Shown here piece after piece: positions 1 through 8,410 of a DNA stretch of 64,000 nucleotides. Position numbers and translations under genes: made by a program. Numbering within the stretch: the stretch's first letter is position 1; every line of letters starts with the position of its first letter. The DNA comes from Lacihabitans soyangensis (GTDB taxonomy: Bacteria > Bacteroidota > Bacteroidia > Cytophagales > Spirosomataceae). A model generated the notes under the pieces. The model did not search any database. It was not told the origin of the DNA and was given only the letters and a program-made list of their open reading frames with translations. Where the stretch lies: assembly GCF_024343775.1 (NCBI RefSeq), contig NZ_RJUF01000177.1, positions 44,530-108,529 of the forward strand, written 5' to 3'.

Positions 1-314
1 TCGTCTTCAGATCCGTTGTAAGGGTTAATGAACTGATAGTCAATATTATCTTTTCCAAAATATTTGAACTCTACCAGAGTTTCTTTTACGGCTCTTTTTA
101 GCCTTTCAAAACCTCCTGGAAGTCCTTCGCCATCAAGGTAAACTTTTATGATTACTTCGTCTTCGAGGTTTTTAAGTAGATTTTTGCTAGACTCTGAAAT
201 AGAATATCTTTTGTCGGCAGTTAAGTCTGCCCTAAAATAAACCCAAAAACCTAAGATGTTGAGTGCTATTATGGAGAGAATCAGAATAATATTGTTTTTC
301 AATATTTTGCTCAT
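1..314 (-). CDS. gldG: GldG, gliding motility ABC-transporter-associated protein (C-terminal part outside window)
   Basis: The first 104 or so residues of a protein whose remainder lies before base 1. Translation from the ATG at 314 gives one N-terminal membrane segment (about residues 7-24) followed by ADLTADKRYSIS, SSKNLLKNLEDEV and IKVYLDGEGLPGGFERLK. That pattern is characteristic of GldG, the membrane-anchored extracytoplasmic component that works with GldA and GldF in an ABC-type complex needed for gliding in Flavobacterium. Other gliding/T9SS genes (porU, porV, gldB) lie further along. gldF would be expected nearby but outside the window. Family assignment is by recalled motif similarity. 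Confidence 0.82.
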   Translation of the reverse strand, partial: MSKILKNNIILILSIIALNILGFWVYFRADLTADKRYSISESSKNLLKNLEDEVIIKVYLDGEGLPGGFERLKRAVKETLVEFKYFGKDNIDYQFINPYNGSED

Positions 315-372
315 TCGGTATTTTAAATTTGACCTAAAATTACGCTAAATTTGGCTAAAAATAAAGTTAGAA

Positions 373-873
373 ATGCAATCGGCAGATTATTGGATAGAAA
401 AACTCGGGATGGAAGGTCACCCAGAAGGTGGTTTTTTTAAGGAAACTTATAAATCCTCCGAAAGTTTTGGTCAAAGGGGCCTACCTGAAAGGTTTTCGGG
501 AGAACGTGCTTTTTCTACAGGCATTTATTTTTTGATTAAAAAGGGCCATTTTTCGGCTTTTCACAAGATCAAATCTGACGAAATGTGGCACTTCTATGAA
601 GGTCATCCATTGGAAATCTGCTACATAGATTCGGACGCTGCTTTGAATTTTATAAAACTGGGAAGAGATTTTGAAAAAGGCGAAGTTTTTCAAGCAGTGG
701 TCCCGGCCAATTGTTGGTTTGGAAGCTATTTGCCCGAAAGTTCTGAATATTCCTTGGTAGGTTGTACCGTTTCACCCGGTTTTGATTTTGAAGATTTTGA
801 AATGGGCGATAGGGCAGACTTATTAAAACTTTATCCAGAATACAGCGATATTATCTTGAAATTAACCCATTAA
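373..873 (+). CDS. Cupin-fold protein, DUF985 (Cupin_5) family
   Basis: 166 residues, the usual length for this small single-domain family. It opens with the typical ADYWIEKLGMEGHPEGGFFKETY block, then carries FHKIKSDEMWHFYEG, where His and Glu residues belong to the cupin metal/ligand pocket, and PANCWFGSYLPE followed by GCTVSPGFDFEDFEMGDR near the end. Proteins of this family are cytosolic beta-barrels of unknown or sugar-related function; no substrate can be read from the sequence. It starts 58 bases beyond the divergent gldG start, so the two share a short promoter region. No signal peptide. Confidence 0.85.
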   Translation: MQSADYWIEKLGMEGHPEGGFFKETYKSSESFGQRGLPERFSGERAFSTGIYFLIKKGHFSAFHKIKSDEMWHFYEGHPLEICYIDSDAALNFIKLGRDFEKGEVFQAVVPANCWFGSYLPESSEYSLVGCTVSPGFDFEDFEMGDRADLLKLYPEYSDIILKLTH

Positions 874-907
874 TCAAATACTTTGTCCGAAAACTGAATC
901 TATATAT

Positions 908-915
908 TAGTTTTG
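908..915 (+). promoter_or_regulatory. Bacteroidota -7 box (TAGTTTTG) before DUF4293 gene
   Basis: TAGTTTTG fits TAnnTTTG, the -7 element used by the Bacteroidota primary sigma factor, and lies 19 bases before the ATG. A TTTG at 882-885 is a possible -33 element, though the 22-base spacing is longer than the usual 18-20. Inference only. Confidence 0.4.
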
Positions 916-934
916 TAAATATTTAAATTTTGAT

Positions 935-1402
935 ATGTTACAGAGAGTTCAATCGGTATTGTTGTTGTTAACAGCCTTAGCGTTAGGCGTATTTTTAGGT
1001 ACTAATTCGTTTGTGAAGGCCATAGGTCCAAGTGAAAAAGTGGTGGTGAATCCATACCATGTTTTTCATCAAACCGGTAATTTAGCGAGTTTCAATAAGG
1101 ACATTTATTACGTAGCTGTTTTGGGTGGTTTGGCTCTAATTCTTACCATTTTTACTATTTTTCAGTATAAAAACCGTATTCGTCAGATGCTTTTCGTTGC
1201 TCTGAACTCCCTATTGATTGGTGCTGCTTTGGCCATCACAGTATATCATATCCAGACAGACGCCATAAAACTCGGAAGTGGCGAAGGTACTTACGGCTTG
1301 GGTATGTGGGCCGCATTTGTGGCTTTAGCTGCCAATTGGTTAGCCAATAGATTCATCAAAAAAGACGAAAAGTTGGTGAAAGATGCAGACAGAATGCGTT
1401 AA
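935..1402 (+). CDS. DUF4293 family integral membrane protein
   Basis: 155 residues. It begins MLQRVQSVLLLLTALALGVFL, the hallmark N-terminus of DUF4293, and contains four hydrophobic stretches (roughly residues 8-25, 58-78, 85-105 and 122-140), so a four-helix inner-membrane protein is expected. A loop between the first and second helices carries a polar NPYHVFHQTGN segment. The C-terminus is charged (KKDEKLVKDADRMR). The family is restricted to Bacteroidota and has no assigned function. The gene is followed after 13 bases by fmt and probably shares its transcript. Confidence 0.85.
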   Translation: MLQRVQSVLLLLTALALGVFLGTNSFVKAIGPSEKVVVNPYHVFHQTGNLASFNKDIYYVAVLGGLALILTIFTIFQYKNRIRQMLFVALNSLLIGAALAITVYHIQTDAIKLGSGEGTYGLGMWAAFVALAANWLANRFIKKDEKLVKDADRMR

Positions 1403-1415
1403 AATCTAGAAATCA

Positions 1416-2342
1416 ATGAGAATTATATTTATGGGTACGCCTGACTTTGCGGTGGCTACTTTGCAAAGGCTGGTGGAGAATGGTTTCGAGGTGGTGGCTG
1501 TCATAACTGCTCCTGATAAGCCCGTGGGAAGAGGTCAAAAAATGAGCGAGTCGCCCGTAAAGAAATATGCACTTTCTCAGGGAATACCTGTTTTGCAGCC
1601 TGAAAAGCTAAAAAACAAAGCTTTTCTTGAAAAATTGGCAACGTACAAAGCCGACTTGCAAGTGGTTGTAGCTTTCAGAATGTTGCCGGAAGCGGTATGG
1701 GCTATGCCGAAAATGGGTACCATAAATCTTCATGGCTCTTTGTTGCCGCAATACCGCGGTGCTGCTCCCATCAATTGGGCGGTCATAAACGGCGAAATCA
1801 TTACGGGGGTAACGACTTTTTTCATTGAAAAAGAGATTGACACAGGAAATATTATTTTCTCCGAAAATATAGAAATCAAAGAGACCGATACTGCGGGCGA
1901 TTTACATGATCGCATGATGTGGATTGGAGGAGATTTGATGGTGAAAACAGTTAAGGCTATAGCCTCAGGTGTCTATCCAAGTGTAAAACAAGATTTTTCG
2001 CAAGAACTGAAACCTGCCCCAAAGATTTTTAAAGAAACTTGTAAAATTGATTGGCAGCAAGAAGCAAAAAATATCTACGATTTTGTGAGAGGTCTTAGCC
2101 CTTATCCCGCTGCATGGACGATTTTGGACGGTAAAGTTTTGAAGATATTTGAAACAGAAATAGTAACTGACGAATTGCCAGAGTTAGACAATTTTGAATT
2201 CGAAGGTTTTACGCTCAAAACTGACCATAAGAAGAGTTTATTTATTCAGACTATAGATGGACATTTGGCCATAAAAAGCTTACAATTAGAAGGCAAAAAA
2301 CGAATCACAACCGAGGAATTTTTAAGGGGTTATCGGTTTTGA
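1416..2342 (+). CDS. fmt: Methionyl-tRNA formyltransferase
   Basis: 308 residues against about 315 in E. coli. It transfers the formyl group of 10-formyl-tetrahydrofolate to Met-tRNA(fMet) for translation initiation. The N-terminal Rossmann-type domain begins MRIIFMGTPDFAV. The catalytic triad residues Asn104, His106 and Asp142 are visible in INLHGSLLPQYRGAAPIN and FIEKEIDTGNI. From about residue 205 a beta-barrel tRNA-binding domain follows, ending in the usual ITTEEFLRGYRF. It starts 13 bases after the DUF4293 gene. No def gene is next to it. Confidence 0.97.
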   Translation: MRIIFMGTPDFAVATLQRLVENGFEVVAVITAPDKPVGRGQKMSESPVKKYALSQGIPVLQPEKLKNKAFLEKLATYKADLQVVVAFRMLPEAVWAMPKMGTINLHGSLLPQYRGAAPINWAVINGEIITGVTTFFIEKEIDTGNIIFSENIEIKETDTAGDLHDRMMWIGGDLMVKTVKAIASGVYPSVKQDFSQELKPAPKIFKETCKIDWQQEAKNIYDFVRGLSPYPAAWTILDGKVLKIFETEIVTDELPELDNFEFEGFTLKTDHKKSLFIQTIDGHLAIKSLQLEGKKRITTEEFLRGYRF

Positions 2343-2459
2343 AGGCATGATAATTTGAATTTTACAGATTCAGTTGAAAACTTTTTCTTTACAAAGGTTC
2401 GTTCGAGTGTTATTTGAAATCTTATAATTTTTATTTTTGCACATAATTTCTACGAAAAT

Positions 2460-2537
<78 letters not shown>

Positions 2538-2612
2538 ACAAATATCAAGACACACACAAATTTTTAAGAACTAACTAAAATTGTGATAGTTGTCGTAAAT
2601 CAGAATCTTTTG

Positions 2613-2644
2613 CAAAAAAAATGCTTAGTCTTGCAACTAAGCAT
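2613..2644 (-). terminator. Rho-independent terminator of tdh-kbl
   Basis: On the minus strand a perfect 9-bp stem ATGCTTAGT/ACTAAGCAT with a 6-base loop is followed by a run of T residues. It begins 28 bases after the kbl stop codon. Confidence 0.85.
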
Positions 2645-2672
2645 TATGTATTCTCAATTTTTTAAATCTTAA

Positions 2673-3857
2673 TCATATAACATTCAATTCTTTGCCGACT
2701 TTGGTAAATGCCGCAATGGCTTTATCCAAATGCTCTATTTCGTGACCTGCCGAAATCTGAACTCTGATTCTGGCCTTTGATTTTGGTACAACTGGATAAA
2801 AGAAACCAATGACGTAGATGCCTTCTTCCAATAATTTAGCAGCGAAACTTTGTGCCAAAGGAGCATCGTAAAGCATGATTGGGATAATCGGGTGCTCGCC
2901 AGGCAAAAGATCAAAACCCGCTTCGGTCATTTTTGCTCTGAAATACGCTGCATTTCTTTCGAGTTTATCTCTTAGTGTTGTAGATTTTTGTAAAATATCC
3001 AAAACTTTTATGGAAGCTCCAACGATAGCTGGTGCAAGTGTATTAGAGAAAAGATATGGTCTCGAACGTTGGCGAAGCATATCTACAATCTCTTTACGGG
3101 CGGCAGTAAAACCACCTGATGCACCTCCTAAGGCTTTTCCATAAGTCCCCGTTACGATATCAACTCTACCGATTACATTTTTTAATTCAATCGTTCCACG
3201 GCCAGTTTTTCCCATAAAGCCTGTGGCATGGCACTCGTCAACCATGACCATTGCACCGTATTTGTCAGCCAAATCACAGATTTTGTCCAACTGAGCAATC
3301 GAACCATCCATAGAGAAAACACCATCAGTTACAATAAGCCTTTTCTTGCAATGACTGGCCGCAATGAGTTGCTGCTCTAAATCTTCCATGTTATTGTTTT
3401 TATATCGGAAACGCTCAGCTTTGCACAATCTGATACCATCAATGATAGAAGCATGGTTGAGTTCGTCCGAAATAATGGCATCTTCTGCCCCCAAAAGTGG
3501 TTCAAAAACACCCCCATTGGCATCGAAAGCCGCAGCATACAAAATACAATCTTCTGTACCCAGAAACTCAGCCGTTTTACGCTCCAATTCTTTGTGAATA
3601 TCTTGCGTACCGCAGATAAATCTTACCGAAGACATACCGAAACCATGCGTTTTTATGGTTTCGATGGCAGCTTCAAGCACTTCTGGGTGAGACGAAAGCC
3701 CCAAATAATTATTGGCACAGAAGTTTAAAACTTCCTTATTTTGTGTATTTATCGTAGCCGATTGTGGCGTAGTGATAACCCTTTCTGATTTATATAAACC
3801 AGCCTCTTTAATGGCCGTGAGTTCTTCCGAGTAGTATTCTCTGATGTTTTCAAACAT
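2673..3857 (-). CDS. kbl: Glycine C-acetyltransferase (2-amino-3-ketobutyrate CoA ligase)
   Basis: A PLP-dependent alpha-oxoamine synthase that cleaves 2-amino-3-ketobutyrate with CoA to glycine and acetyl-CoA, the second step of threonine degradation. 394 residues, matching the family. Visible marks are FCANNYLGL near the N-terminus, [15 protein letters not shown] around residue 207, and the PLP lysine (Lys241) in [13 protein letters not shown]. The ATG at 3857 is preferred because it gives the canonical MFENIREYY start, four bases after the tdh stop; an upstream TTG at 3869 would overlap tdh. It is the second gene of the tdh-kbl operon. Confidence 0.96.
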   Translation of the reverse strand: MFENIREYYSEELTAIKEAGLYKSERVITTPQSATINTQNKEVLNFCANNYLGLSSHPEVLEAAIETIKTHGFGMSSVRFICGTQDIHKELERKTAEFLGTEDCILYAAAFDANGGVFEPLLGAEDAIISDELNHASIIDGIRLCKAERFRYKNNNMEDLEQQLIAASHCKKRLIVTDGVFSMDGSIAQLDKICDLADKYGAMVMVDECHATGFMGKTGRGTIELKNVIGRVDIVTGTYGKALGGASGGFTAARKEIVDMLRQRSRPYLFSNTLAPAIVGASIKVLDILQKSTTLRDKLERNAAYFRAKMTEAGFDLLPGEHPIIPIMLYDAPLAQSFAAKLLEEGIYVIGFFYPVVPKSKARIRVQISAGHEIEHLDKAIAAFTKVGKELNVI

Positions 3858-3861
3858 GGTT

Positions 3862-4812
3862 TTATGCAAATGTTAATTGTTCCTGTAATTTTAAAATCAT
3901 TGTTTCGGTGATATCCTTCAATGTGTAGCTTGATTGCCAAGCCCAATCGGCTCTCGCTTGCTTATCATCAATTACTTGTGGCCAAGATTCAGCAATTTGT
4001 TGTCTGAAATCGGGTTCGTAAGAAATAACAAAATTTGGAATAATTTTCTTGATTTCTGCCGCAATTTCTTCGGGAGTAAAGCTCAGGCCGGCCAAATTAT
4101 ATGAAGTGCGAGTTATGATACTCTCTTTCGGGGCTTCCATTAATTGGAGCGTTGCCTTGATGGCATCGTCCATGAATATCATCGGTAAGCGAGTGTCTTT
4201 TGCCAAAAAACAAGTATAGGGTTCGTCGAATACTGCCTTATGGAAAATATCAATGGCGTAGTCGGTGGTGCCGCCACCTGGTAAAGATTGGTAGCCAATA
4301 ATCCCAGGATAACGCAACGAACGTACATCTAAACCATAGCGATTGAAATAATAATTTGCCCAATTTTCGCCGGTGGCTTTGCTAATGCCATAAACTGTAC
4401 TTGGGTCTAAGAAAGTTTCTTGCGGACAAGTGCCTTTGGGTGCTGAATTACCAAAAACAGCGATTGAACTTGGGTAAAATATCTTATCAATGCTCTCGAT
4501 TCGGCCTACTTCCAGCACATTTAGTAAGGCTTTCATGTTGATCTCCCATGTGCGAAGCGGGTCTTTTTCGCCATTAGCCGAAAGAATGGCCGCTAAATGA
4601 TAGATTTGCGTGATGCCATGTCGAACCACAATTTCGTGTAGTTGATTAAAATTTGTGCCGTCTAATATTTCAAAATTGCCATTAAAGTCGGGTTTTTGAT
4701 ACAAATCAGAGGCAATAACTTGCTCGAATCCATATTTGCTTTGAAGAGCTTGTGTCAGAACCGACCCCAGCTGTCCATTAGCACCCACTACCAAAACCTT
4801 TATCGTTTTCAT
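3862..4812 (-). CDS. L-threonine 3-dehydrogenase, SDR (epimerase-like) type
   Basis: 316 residues of extended short-chain dehydrogenase type: NAD-binding GANGQLG at residues 10-16 and catalytic Tyr141/Lys145 in YGISK, plus YPSSIAVFG and RYPGIIG. This is the metal-independent, UDP-galactose-4-epimerase-like threonine dehydrogenase known from psychrophilic Bacteroidota, unrelated to the zinc-dependent E. coli Tdh. It oxidises L-threonine to 2-amino-3-ketobutyrate, which the adjacent kbl product cleaves; the coupling supports the assignment over a generic sugar epimerase. It is first in the operon and divergent from an Lrp-type regulator 186 bases away. Confidence 0.92.
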   Translation of the reverse strand: MKTIKVLVVGANGQLGSVLTQALQSKYGFEQVIASDLYQKPDFNGNFEILDGTNFNQLHEIVVRHGITQIYHLAAILSANGEKDPLRTWEINMKALLNVLEVGRIESIDKIFYPSSIAVFGNSAPKGTCPQETFLDPSTVYGISKATGENWANYYFNRYGLDVRSLRYPGIIGYQSLPGGGTTDYAIDIFHKAVFDEPYTCFLAKDTRLPMIFMDDAIKATLQLMEAPKESIITRTSYNLAGLSFTPEEIAAEIKKIIPNFVISYEPDFRQQIAESWPQVIDDKQARADWAWQSSYTLKDITETMILKLQEQLTFA

Positions 4813-4998
4813 AGTTTTATTTGTTGATGAAGTGTATTTGTTCGAAGTAATATTTAGTTACAAAAGTATCAAATGAAATATTATGTTGGTTGAATGTCCT
4901 AGAAATCAGTAAAAATAGTTTACTTTGTCTATGTTTAAAGTGTTTTTTACTAAATAGTATTATATTTATACTTTGTATGAAATAAATTTTAGTGCATT

Positions 4999-5460
4999 AT
5001 GGAGCAATTGGACGAAACCGATAAAATTATCCTGAGGATTTTACAAAAGGACGCAAAAAAAACGGCCAAAGAAATAGCCGGTCAGCTGAAACTCACACCT
5101 TCGCCGATTTATGACCGCATTAGGCGTTTGGAGAGTTTAGGATTCATAAAAAAATACGTGGCTATTTTGGGTAAAGACCTAATAAACAAGTCGGTAACCT
5201 CCATTTGTCAGGTTTCTATGCGATACCACAATGAGACTTTTATTGAAAATTTTGAGCAGGAAATTCAGAAATTAGAAGAAGTACAAGAATGCTATCACCT
5301 TGCCGGCCAAGTTGATTTTGTTTTGAAAATCCACGTGAATAGTTTGGAAGAATACCACGATTTTATCAAATACAAACTCTCAAAAATAGAAAATATTGGT
5401 GTACTGAACAGCACTTTTGTATTGAAAGAAATTAAGCATAGTTCTGAGTATTATATTTGA
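4999..5460 (+). CDS. Lrp/AsnC family transcriptional regulator, probably of threonine catabolism
   Basis: 153 residues with the standard two-domain layout. An N-terminal winged helix-turn-helix (about residues 4-60, LDETDKIILRILQKDAKKTAKEIAGQLKL broken here for length at its HTH core) is followed by a ligand-binding RAM domain with the conserved GQVDFVLKIHV and EYHDFIKYKLSKI. It is transcribed away from tdh-kbl, an arrangement that commonly means regulation of the divergent operon and of itself, with threonine, glycine or leucine as possible effectors. The effector is inferred only. Confidence 0.9.
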   Translation: MEQLDETDKIILRILQKDAKKTAKEIAGQLKLTPSPIYDRIRRLESLGFIKKYVAILGKDLINKSVTSICQVSMRYHNETFIENFEQEIQKLEEVQECYHLAGQVDFVLKIHVNSLEEYHDFIKYKLSKIENIGVLNSTFVLKEIKHSSEYYI

Positions 5461-5880
5461 GATGGAGAATTGTTGGTGGGCAATTTAATATTAAGTTACA
5501 ATGATTTTTGTATTCTTTTTACTAGGGTTGAGGTTTTAGATTTGATTCAAATGGGAAATAGGTACCACGTTTCCCAAACGTAGTAACTAATTTTTGAGAA
5601 TGAAATTTGTATTTCTGCTATTGAAAAAGTCGATTTACTTTATATACGCTCTAGAAACGATTCTATTGAAAAAGTTAGCAGATTGGAAATTTCTTAAATC
5701 GGTCTGAGGACCGAAATCTACTTGCACTTATTCTTAAGACTAAGCATAGCTTGGCTTATGATAATAATCTTTTGATTTTTTTCTAAAACATTGGAAGCTG
5801 AATGGAAACCTTTTATATTTAGGTTATTCAGAACATTAAGAATAATGATTTGTAACAAATATTAAATAATAATTAATAGT
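5461..5880. other. Intergenic region with a small inverted repeat and no convincing gene
   Basis: About 420 AT-rich bases. An inverted repeat ACGTTT-CCC-AAACGT lies at 5567-5581, and an alternative GGGAAA (5553-5558) could pair with TTTCCC (5570-5575). Two direct copies of CTATTGAAAAAGT lie near 5617 and 5663. Open frames are under 40 codons and start without a plausible ribosome site. It may be decayed coding sequence, but no parent gene was recognised. Confidence 0.4.
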
Positions 5881-6105
5881 ATGGAATCAACCACCAAATT
5901 GAATTCAATGCAAATGTTTATGCTGAAAATATTTGATAGACAATTGAACAGCAAGCAGGAGCAAGAAATAAAACAGCTCTTGGCGGAATACTTTGCGAAG
6001 CAAATAGATGAGGAAATGGATGTGATTGTTGAGTCAAGAAGTCTAACGCAAAAGGACCTGAATAAGGCACTTAGTACACACAAACGCACCAAATATGCTC
6101 AGTAA
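5881..6105 (+). CDS. Small protein, probable antitoxin partner of the PIN-domain ORF
   Basis: 74 residues, charged and predicted mostly helical (SKQEQEIKQLLAEYFAKQIDEEMD), ending in LSTHKRTKYAQ. Genes of this size and layout commonly precede PIN-family toxins in Cytophagia. Its TAA stop overlaps the ATG of the PIN ORF by one base, the translational coupling typical of type II toxin-antitoxin operons. No DNA-binding domain family could be named from sequence, so the antitoxin role rests on position and size. Confidence 0.65.
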   Translation: MESTTKLNSMQMFMLKIFDRQLNSKQEQEIKQLLAEYFAKQIDEEMDVIVESRSLTQKDLNKALSTHKRTKYAQ

Positions 6106-6308
6106 TGAGAATAGTTATTGACACCAACTGTTTACTAGTAAGTATTCCTAAATTTTCAGAAACAAGGTGGCTTTTTGATGGCCTTCGTTCGGGTATTTTT
6201 GAATTTGGAATTACAACAGAAATTTTGGAAGAATATGAAGAAGTTATCGGTGACTTCTATTCACCAAATGTAGCATTAAATGTTGTGGAAATATTTGAAT
6301 TTATCTGA
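6105..6308 (+). pseudogene. Truncated PIN-domain toxin (putative TA system toxin, PIN family)
   Basis: 67 residues beginning MRIVIDTNCLLVSIPK, with the first catalytic Asp6 and the ITTEILEEYEEVIGDFY block of the PIN_3-type family, so the N-terminal half is clear. Intact members are about 135-140 residues and need further acidic residues in a DPDDNKF-like motif. Here a TGA stops translation at 6306 and no downstream frame restores that motif: the 76 bases before the next feature give unrelated short peptides. Probably an inactive remnant. It is coupled to the preceding antitoxin-like gene. Confidence 0.75.
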
Positions 6309-6383
6309 AGTCGGAATTACTTTCGTGCTTATTCAAAGGGCTTATCACGGTGATATTTTAAAGAGATTTTATATTGGTTAAAA

Positions 6384-6863
6384 TTAGAACTCTATATCTC
6401 CAAATTTACTAAATCTTGAGGCCCATGTGAAAAAATCTCCAGTAAAATTACCGTTGCCAATCAATTCATTTCTAAGTGTTTCTATGTTTTTTGATTCTAT
6501 ATGTAGAGACCAGTTATTTGTATTAACTTCGTCAAACTCCCTTAATAAATTGAATAATAGATTATCGATGACATTCAATACTAATTTGTCTAAAAGTTTC
6601 AATTCTTGGCTTGATAAATTAGAGAATAAATTGCTTTTGTCTTCTTCTAACTTATTTAAATCTGAATTTATACTTCGATTTTTAGTTTTTTTGAAATCTT
6701 CGTCCTTGTTAAAAAACGCAAGTTTTTCACGTTCTGTAATATACGATTGAAATGTTTCATCACGTAGTTTCTTAATAATCAATTCAACTAAAAGCATCAT
6801 TTCATTGCTTAATTCATATGTAGCTTCAAATTGGTTCATAATATTTTTTTGATGTTCCAACAC
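6384..6863 (-). CDS. Hypothetical protein, coiled/helical
   Basis: Up to 159 residues (an alternative ATG at 6839 gives 151, starting MNQFEATYELSNEMM). Rich in Lys, Glu, Asn and Leu, with long helical stretches (residues 15-60 and 70-115) and an aromatic C-terminus with FTGDFFTWASRFSKFGDIEF. No signal peptide or membrane segment. No family was recognised. It lies alone in an AT-rich tract next to the broken toxin-antitoxin pair, consistent with accessory DNA. Confidence 0.5.
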   Translation of the reverse strand: MLEHQKNIMNQFEATYELSNEMMLLVELIIKKLRDETFQSYITEREKLAFFNKDEDFKKTKNRSINSDLNKLEEDKSNLFSNLSSQELKLLDKLVLNVIDNLLFNLLREFDEVNTNNWSLHIESKNIETLRNELIGNGNFTGDFFTWASRFSKFGDIEF

Positions 6864-7032
6864 ATAAAATATGTATCAAAAAGAATATAAAAACTATTGA
6901 TAACATGCTATATATGAGGGTGGTTTTTATTGAATCGTAAAACTTATTCTAATTCGAAAGTATGCCCAATTCATTAATTTGACAAACATTTTCAAAAAAG
7001 TTAAAATTTAATCAAAAAACTAATATCCAAAT

Positions 7033-8217
7033 TCACCTAACCGCCTTCAACCGAGTAACCATCACACTAATCATCAAACCAAAAACAGCAATTAGTAAAT
7101 AAGAAATTCGAAGATTGAATACTTCAGATACATAGCCAATCATGGGTGGACCCAATAGAAAACCAAGGTAGCTAATGCTTGAAATGGAGGCCAACGCTGT
7201 GCTGGCTGATACGGTTTTGTGGCTTCCGGCAAGGCTAAACACGTTGGGAATGTTGGTTGAAACACCCAAGCCTACCAAAAGAAAACCTAAAGTGGCCGAC
7301 GGTACATAAGGGAATAGTATGGCTATCAAAAGACCTGCGGCTATGAGAAGGCCGTTGATTTGCATTAATCTTCTTTTTCCAAAGGCAGAAACCAATTTGT
7401 TTCCTATGAATCTGCCGGCGGTCATCATGACCATAAATGCAGCATAGCCTAAACTCACCCAACCGCCTGTTGCACCTACGATGTCTTTGAAATATACACC
7501 GCTCCAGTCAAACATGGCTCCTTCGCAAGACATGGCAAAAAAGCCAATTACCCCCAGCGATAATAAAAAGGAATCAGGTTTTGTGAAAAATTTCTTTTTC
7601 TCTTGGGTGGTATTAACCTCTTCTAGAAGGTAACGCGAGTTTACGACAGTAGCTAAAATAGATATGGCCGAAACTATAAGAAAATGATTGGTGGGAGTTA
7701 CAGACAGCATTCCCATAAGTAAACCTATCAAAGCACCCACAAATCCGGCCAGACTCCAAGAACCATGTAAGGACGCCATAATAGGCCTATGATACATTTT
7801 TTCGGCGGTTACGCCTTGGGTATTGATGGCTATATTACTAAGGTTACCTGCTACTCCGAAGAAAAACAAACAAAGTGCAAGTTGAAATGGACTGCTGGCC
7901 AAGGATAGCATGACCATACCGATGGCATAGAATGGAGGTGCGAACCTCATGATTCGTTTGCTTCCATATTTGGTGGTTAAGTAGCCTGAAAATGGCATGG
8001 TAAGCATTTGTCCAGCTGGAAGAGCAAAAAGAATAGAGCCCATGGCTCCGTCGGAAAGTTGCAAGGCAGTTTTGATGTCGGGTATTCGGCTGGCCCAAGA
8101 TGCAAAACACAATCCTTGAAAAAAGTAAAATGCTGAAACAGCCCATCTAATGCGAGACCTTGTAGATTCGATATTGGTGGCTAAACCCCTATCTAATTGC
8201 TGACTTGCTATTGTCAT
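7033..8217 (-). CDS. Major facilitator superfamily transporter (YbjJ-like)
   Basis: 394 residues from the ATG at 8217 (an upstream TTG at 8226 would add three). Twelve hydrophobic segments are visible. The first loop carries FASWASRIPDIKTALQLSDG and GYLTTKYGSKRIMR, the MFS loop 2-3 signature as it appears in YbjJ-like proteins. The second half repeats the pattern with GRFIGNKLVSAFGKRRLMQ. The substrate cannot be inferred; members are annotated as sugar or drug exporters. It is monocistronic, with no regulator alongside. Confidence 0.88.
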   Translation of the reverse strand: MTIASQQLDRGLATNIESTRSRIRWAVSAFYFFQGLCFASWASRIPDIKTALQLSDGAMGSILFALPAGQMLTMPFSGYLTTKYGSKRIMRFAPPFYAIGMVMLSLASSPFQLALCLFFFGVAGNLSNIAINTQGVTAEKMYHRPIMASLHGSWSLAGFVGALIGLLMGMLSVTPTNHFLIVSAISILATVVNSRYLLEEVNTTQEKKKFFTKPDSFLLSLGVIGFFAMSCEGAMFDWSGVYFKDIVGATGGWVSLGYAAFMVMMTAGRFIGNKLVSAFGKRRLMQINGLLIAAGLLIAILFPYVPSATLGFLLVGLGVSTNIPNVFSLAGSHKTVSASTALASISSISYLGFLLGPPMIGYVSEVFNLRISYLLIAVFGLMISVMVTRLKAVR

Positions 8218-8368
8218 GATTTTCAAATGCTAAATTGTACTCAAAATTAATTCTTAGCTATTTGTTTTATGCCAATAATCAGGCCGAATGTTAAGACTTT
8301 TGGGTTATATCAAATTGATTATGAGAATGTTTATATTTTGAGTGGATAAAAAATCTGGTATTAGAAAC

Positions 8369-8406
8369 AAAAAGGGCTTCCAGAATCGAATCTAGAAACC
8401 CCTTTT
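8369..8406 (-). terminator. Terminator downstream of the AEC transporter gene
   Basis: An A/T-flanked hairpin (AAAAGGG paired with CCCTTTT, inner pairs around TCTAGA-like bases) five bases beyond the stop codon at 8411. Confidence 0.6.
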
Positions 8407-8410
8407 GATT

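Noticed and set aside
5461..5880. Short frames suggesting a decayed gene
   Set aside because: No frame over 40 codons and no parent family could be named.
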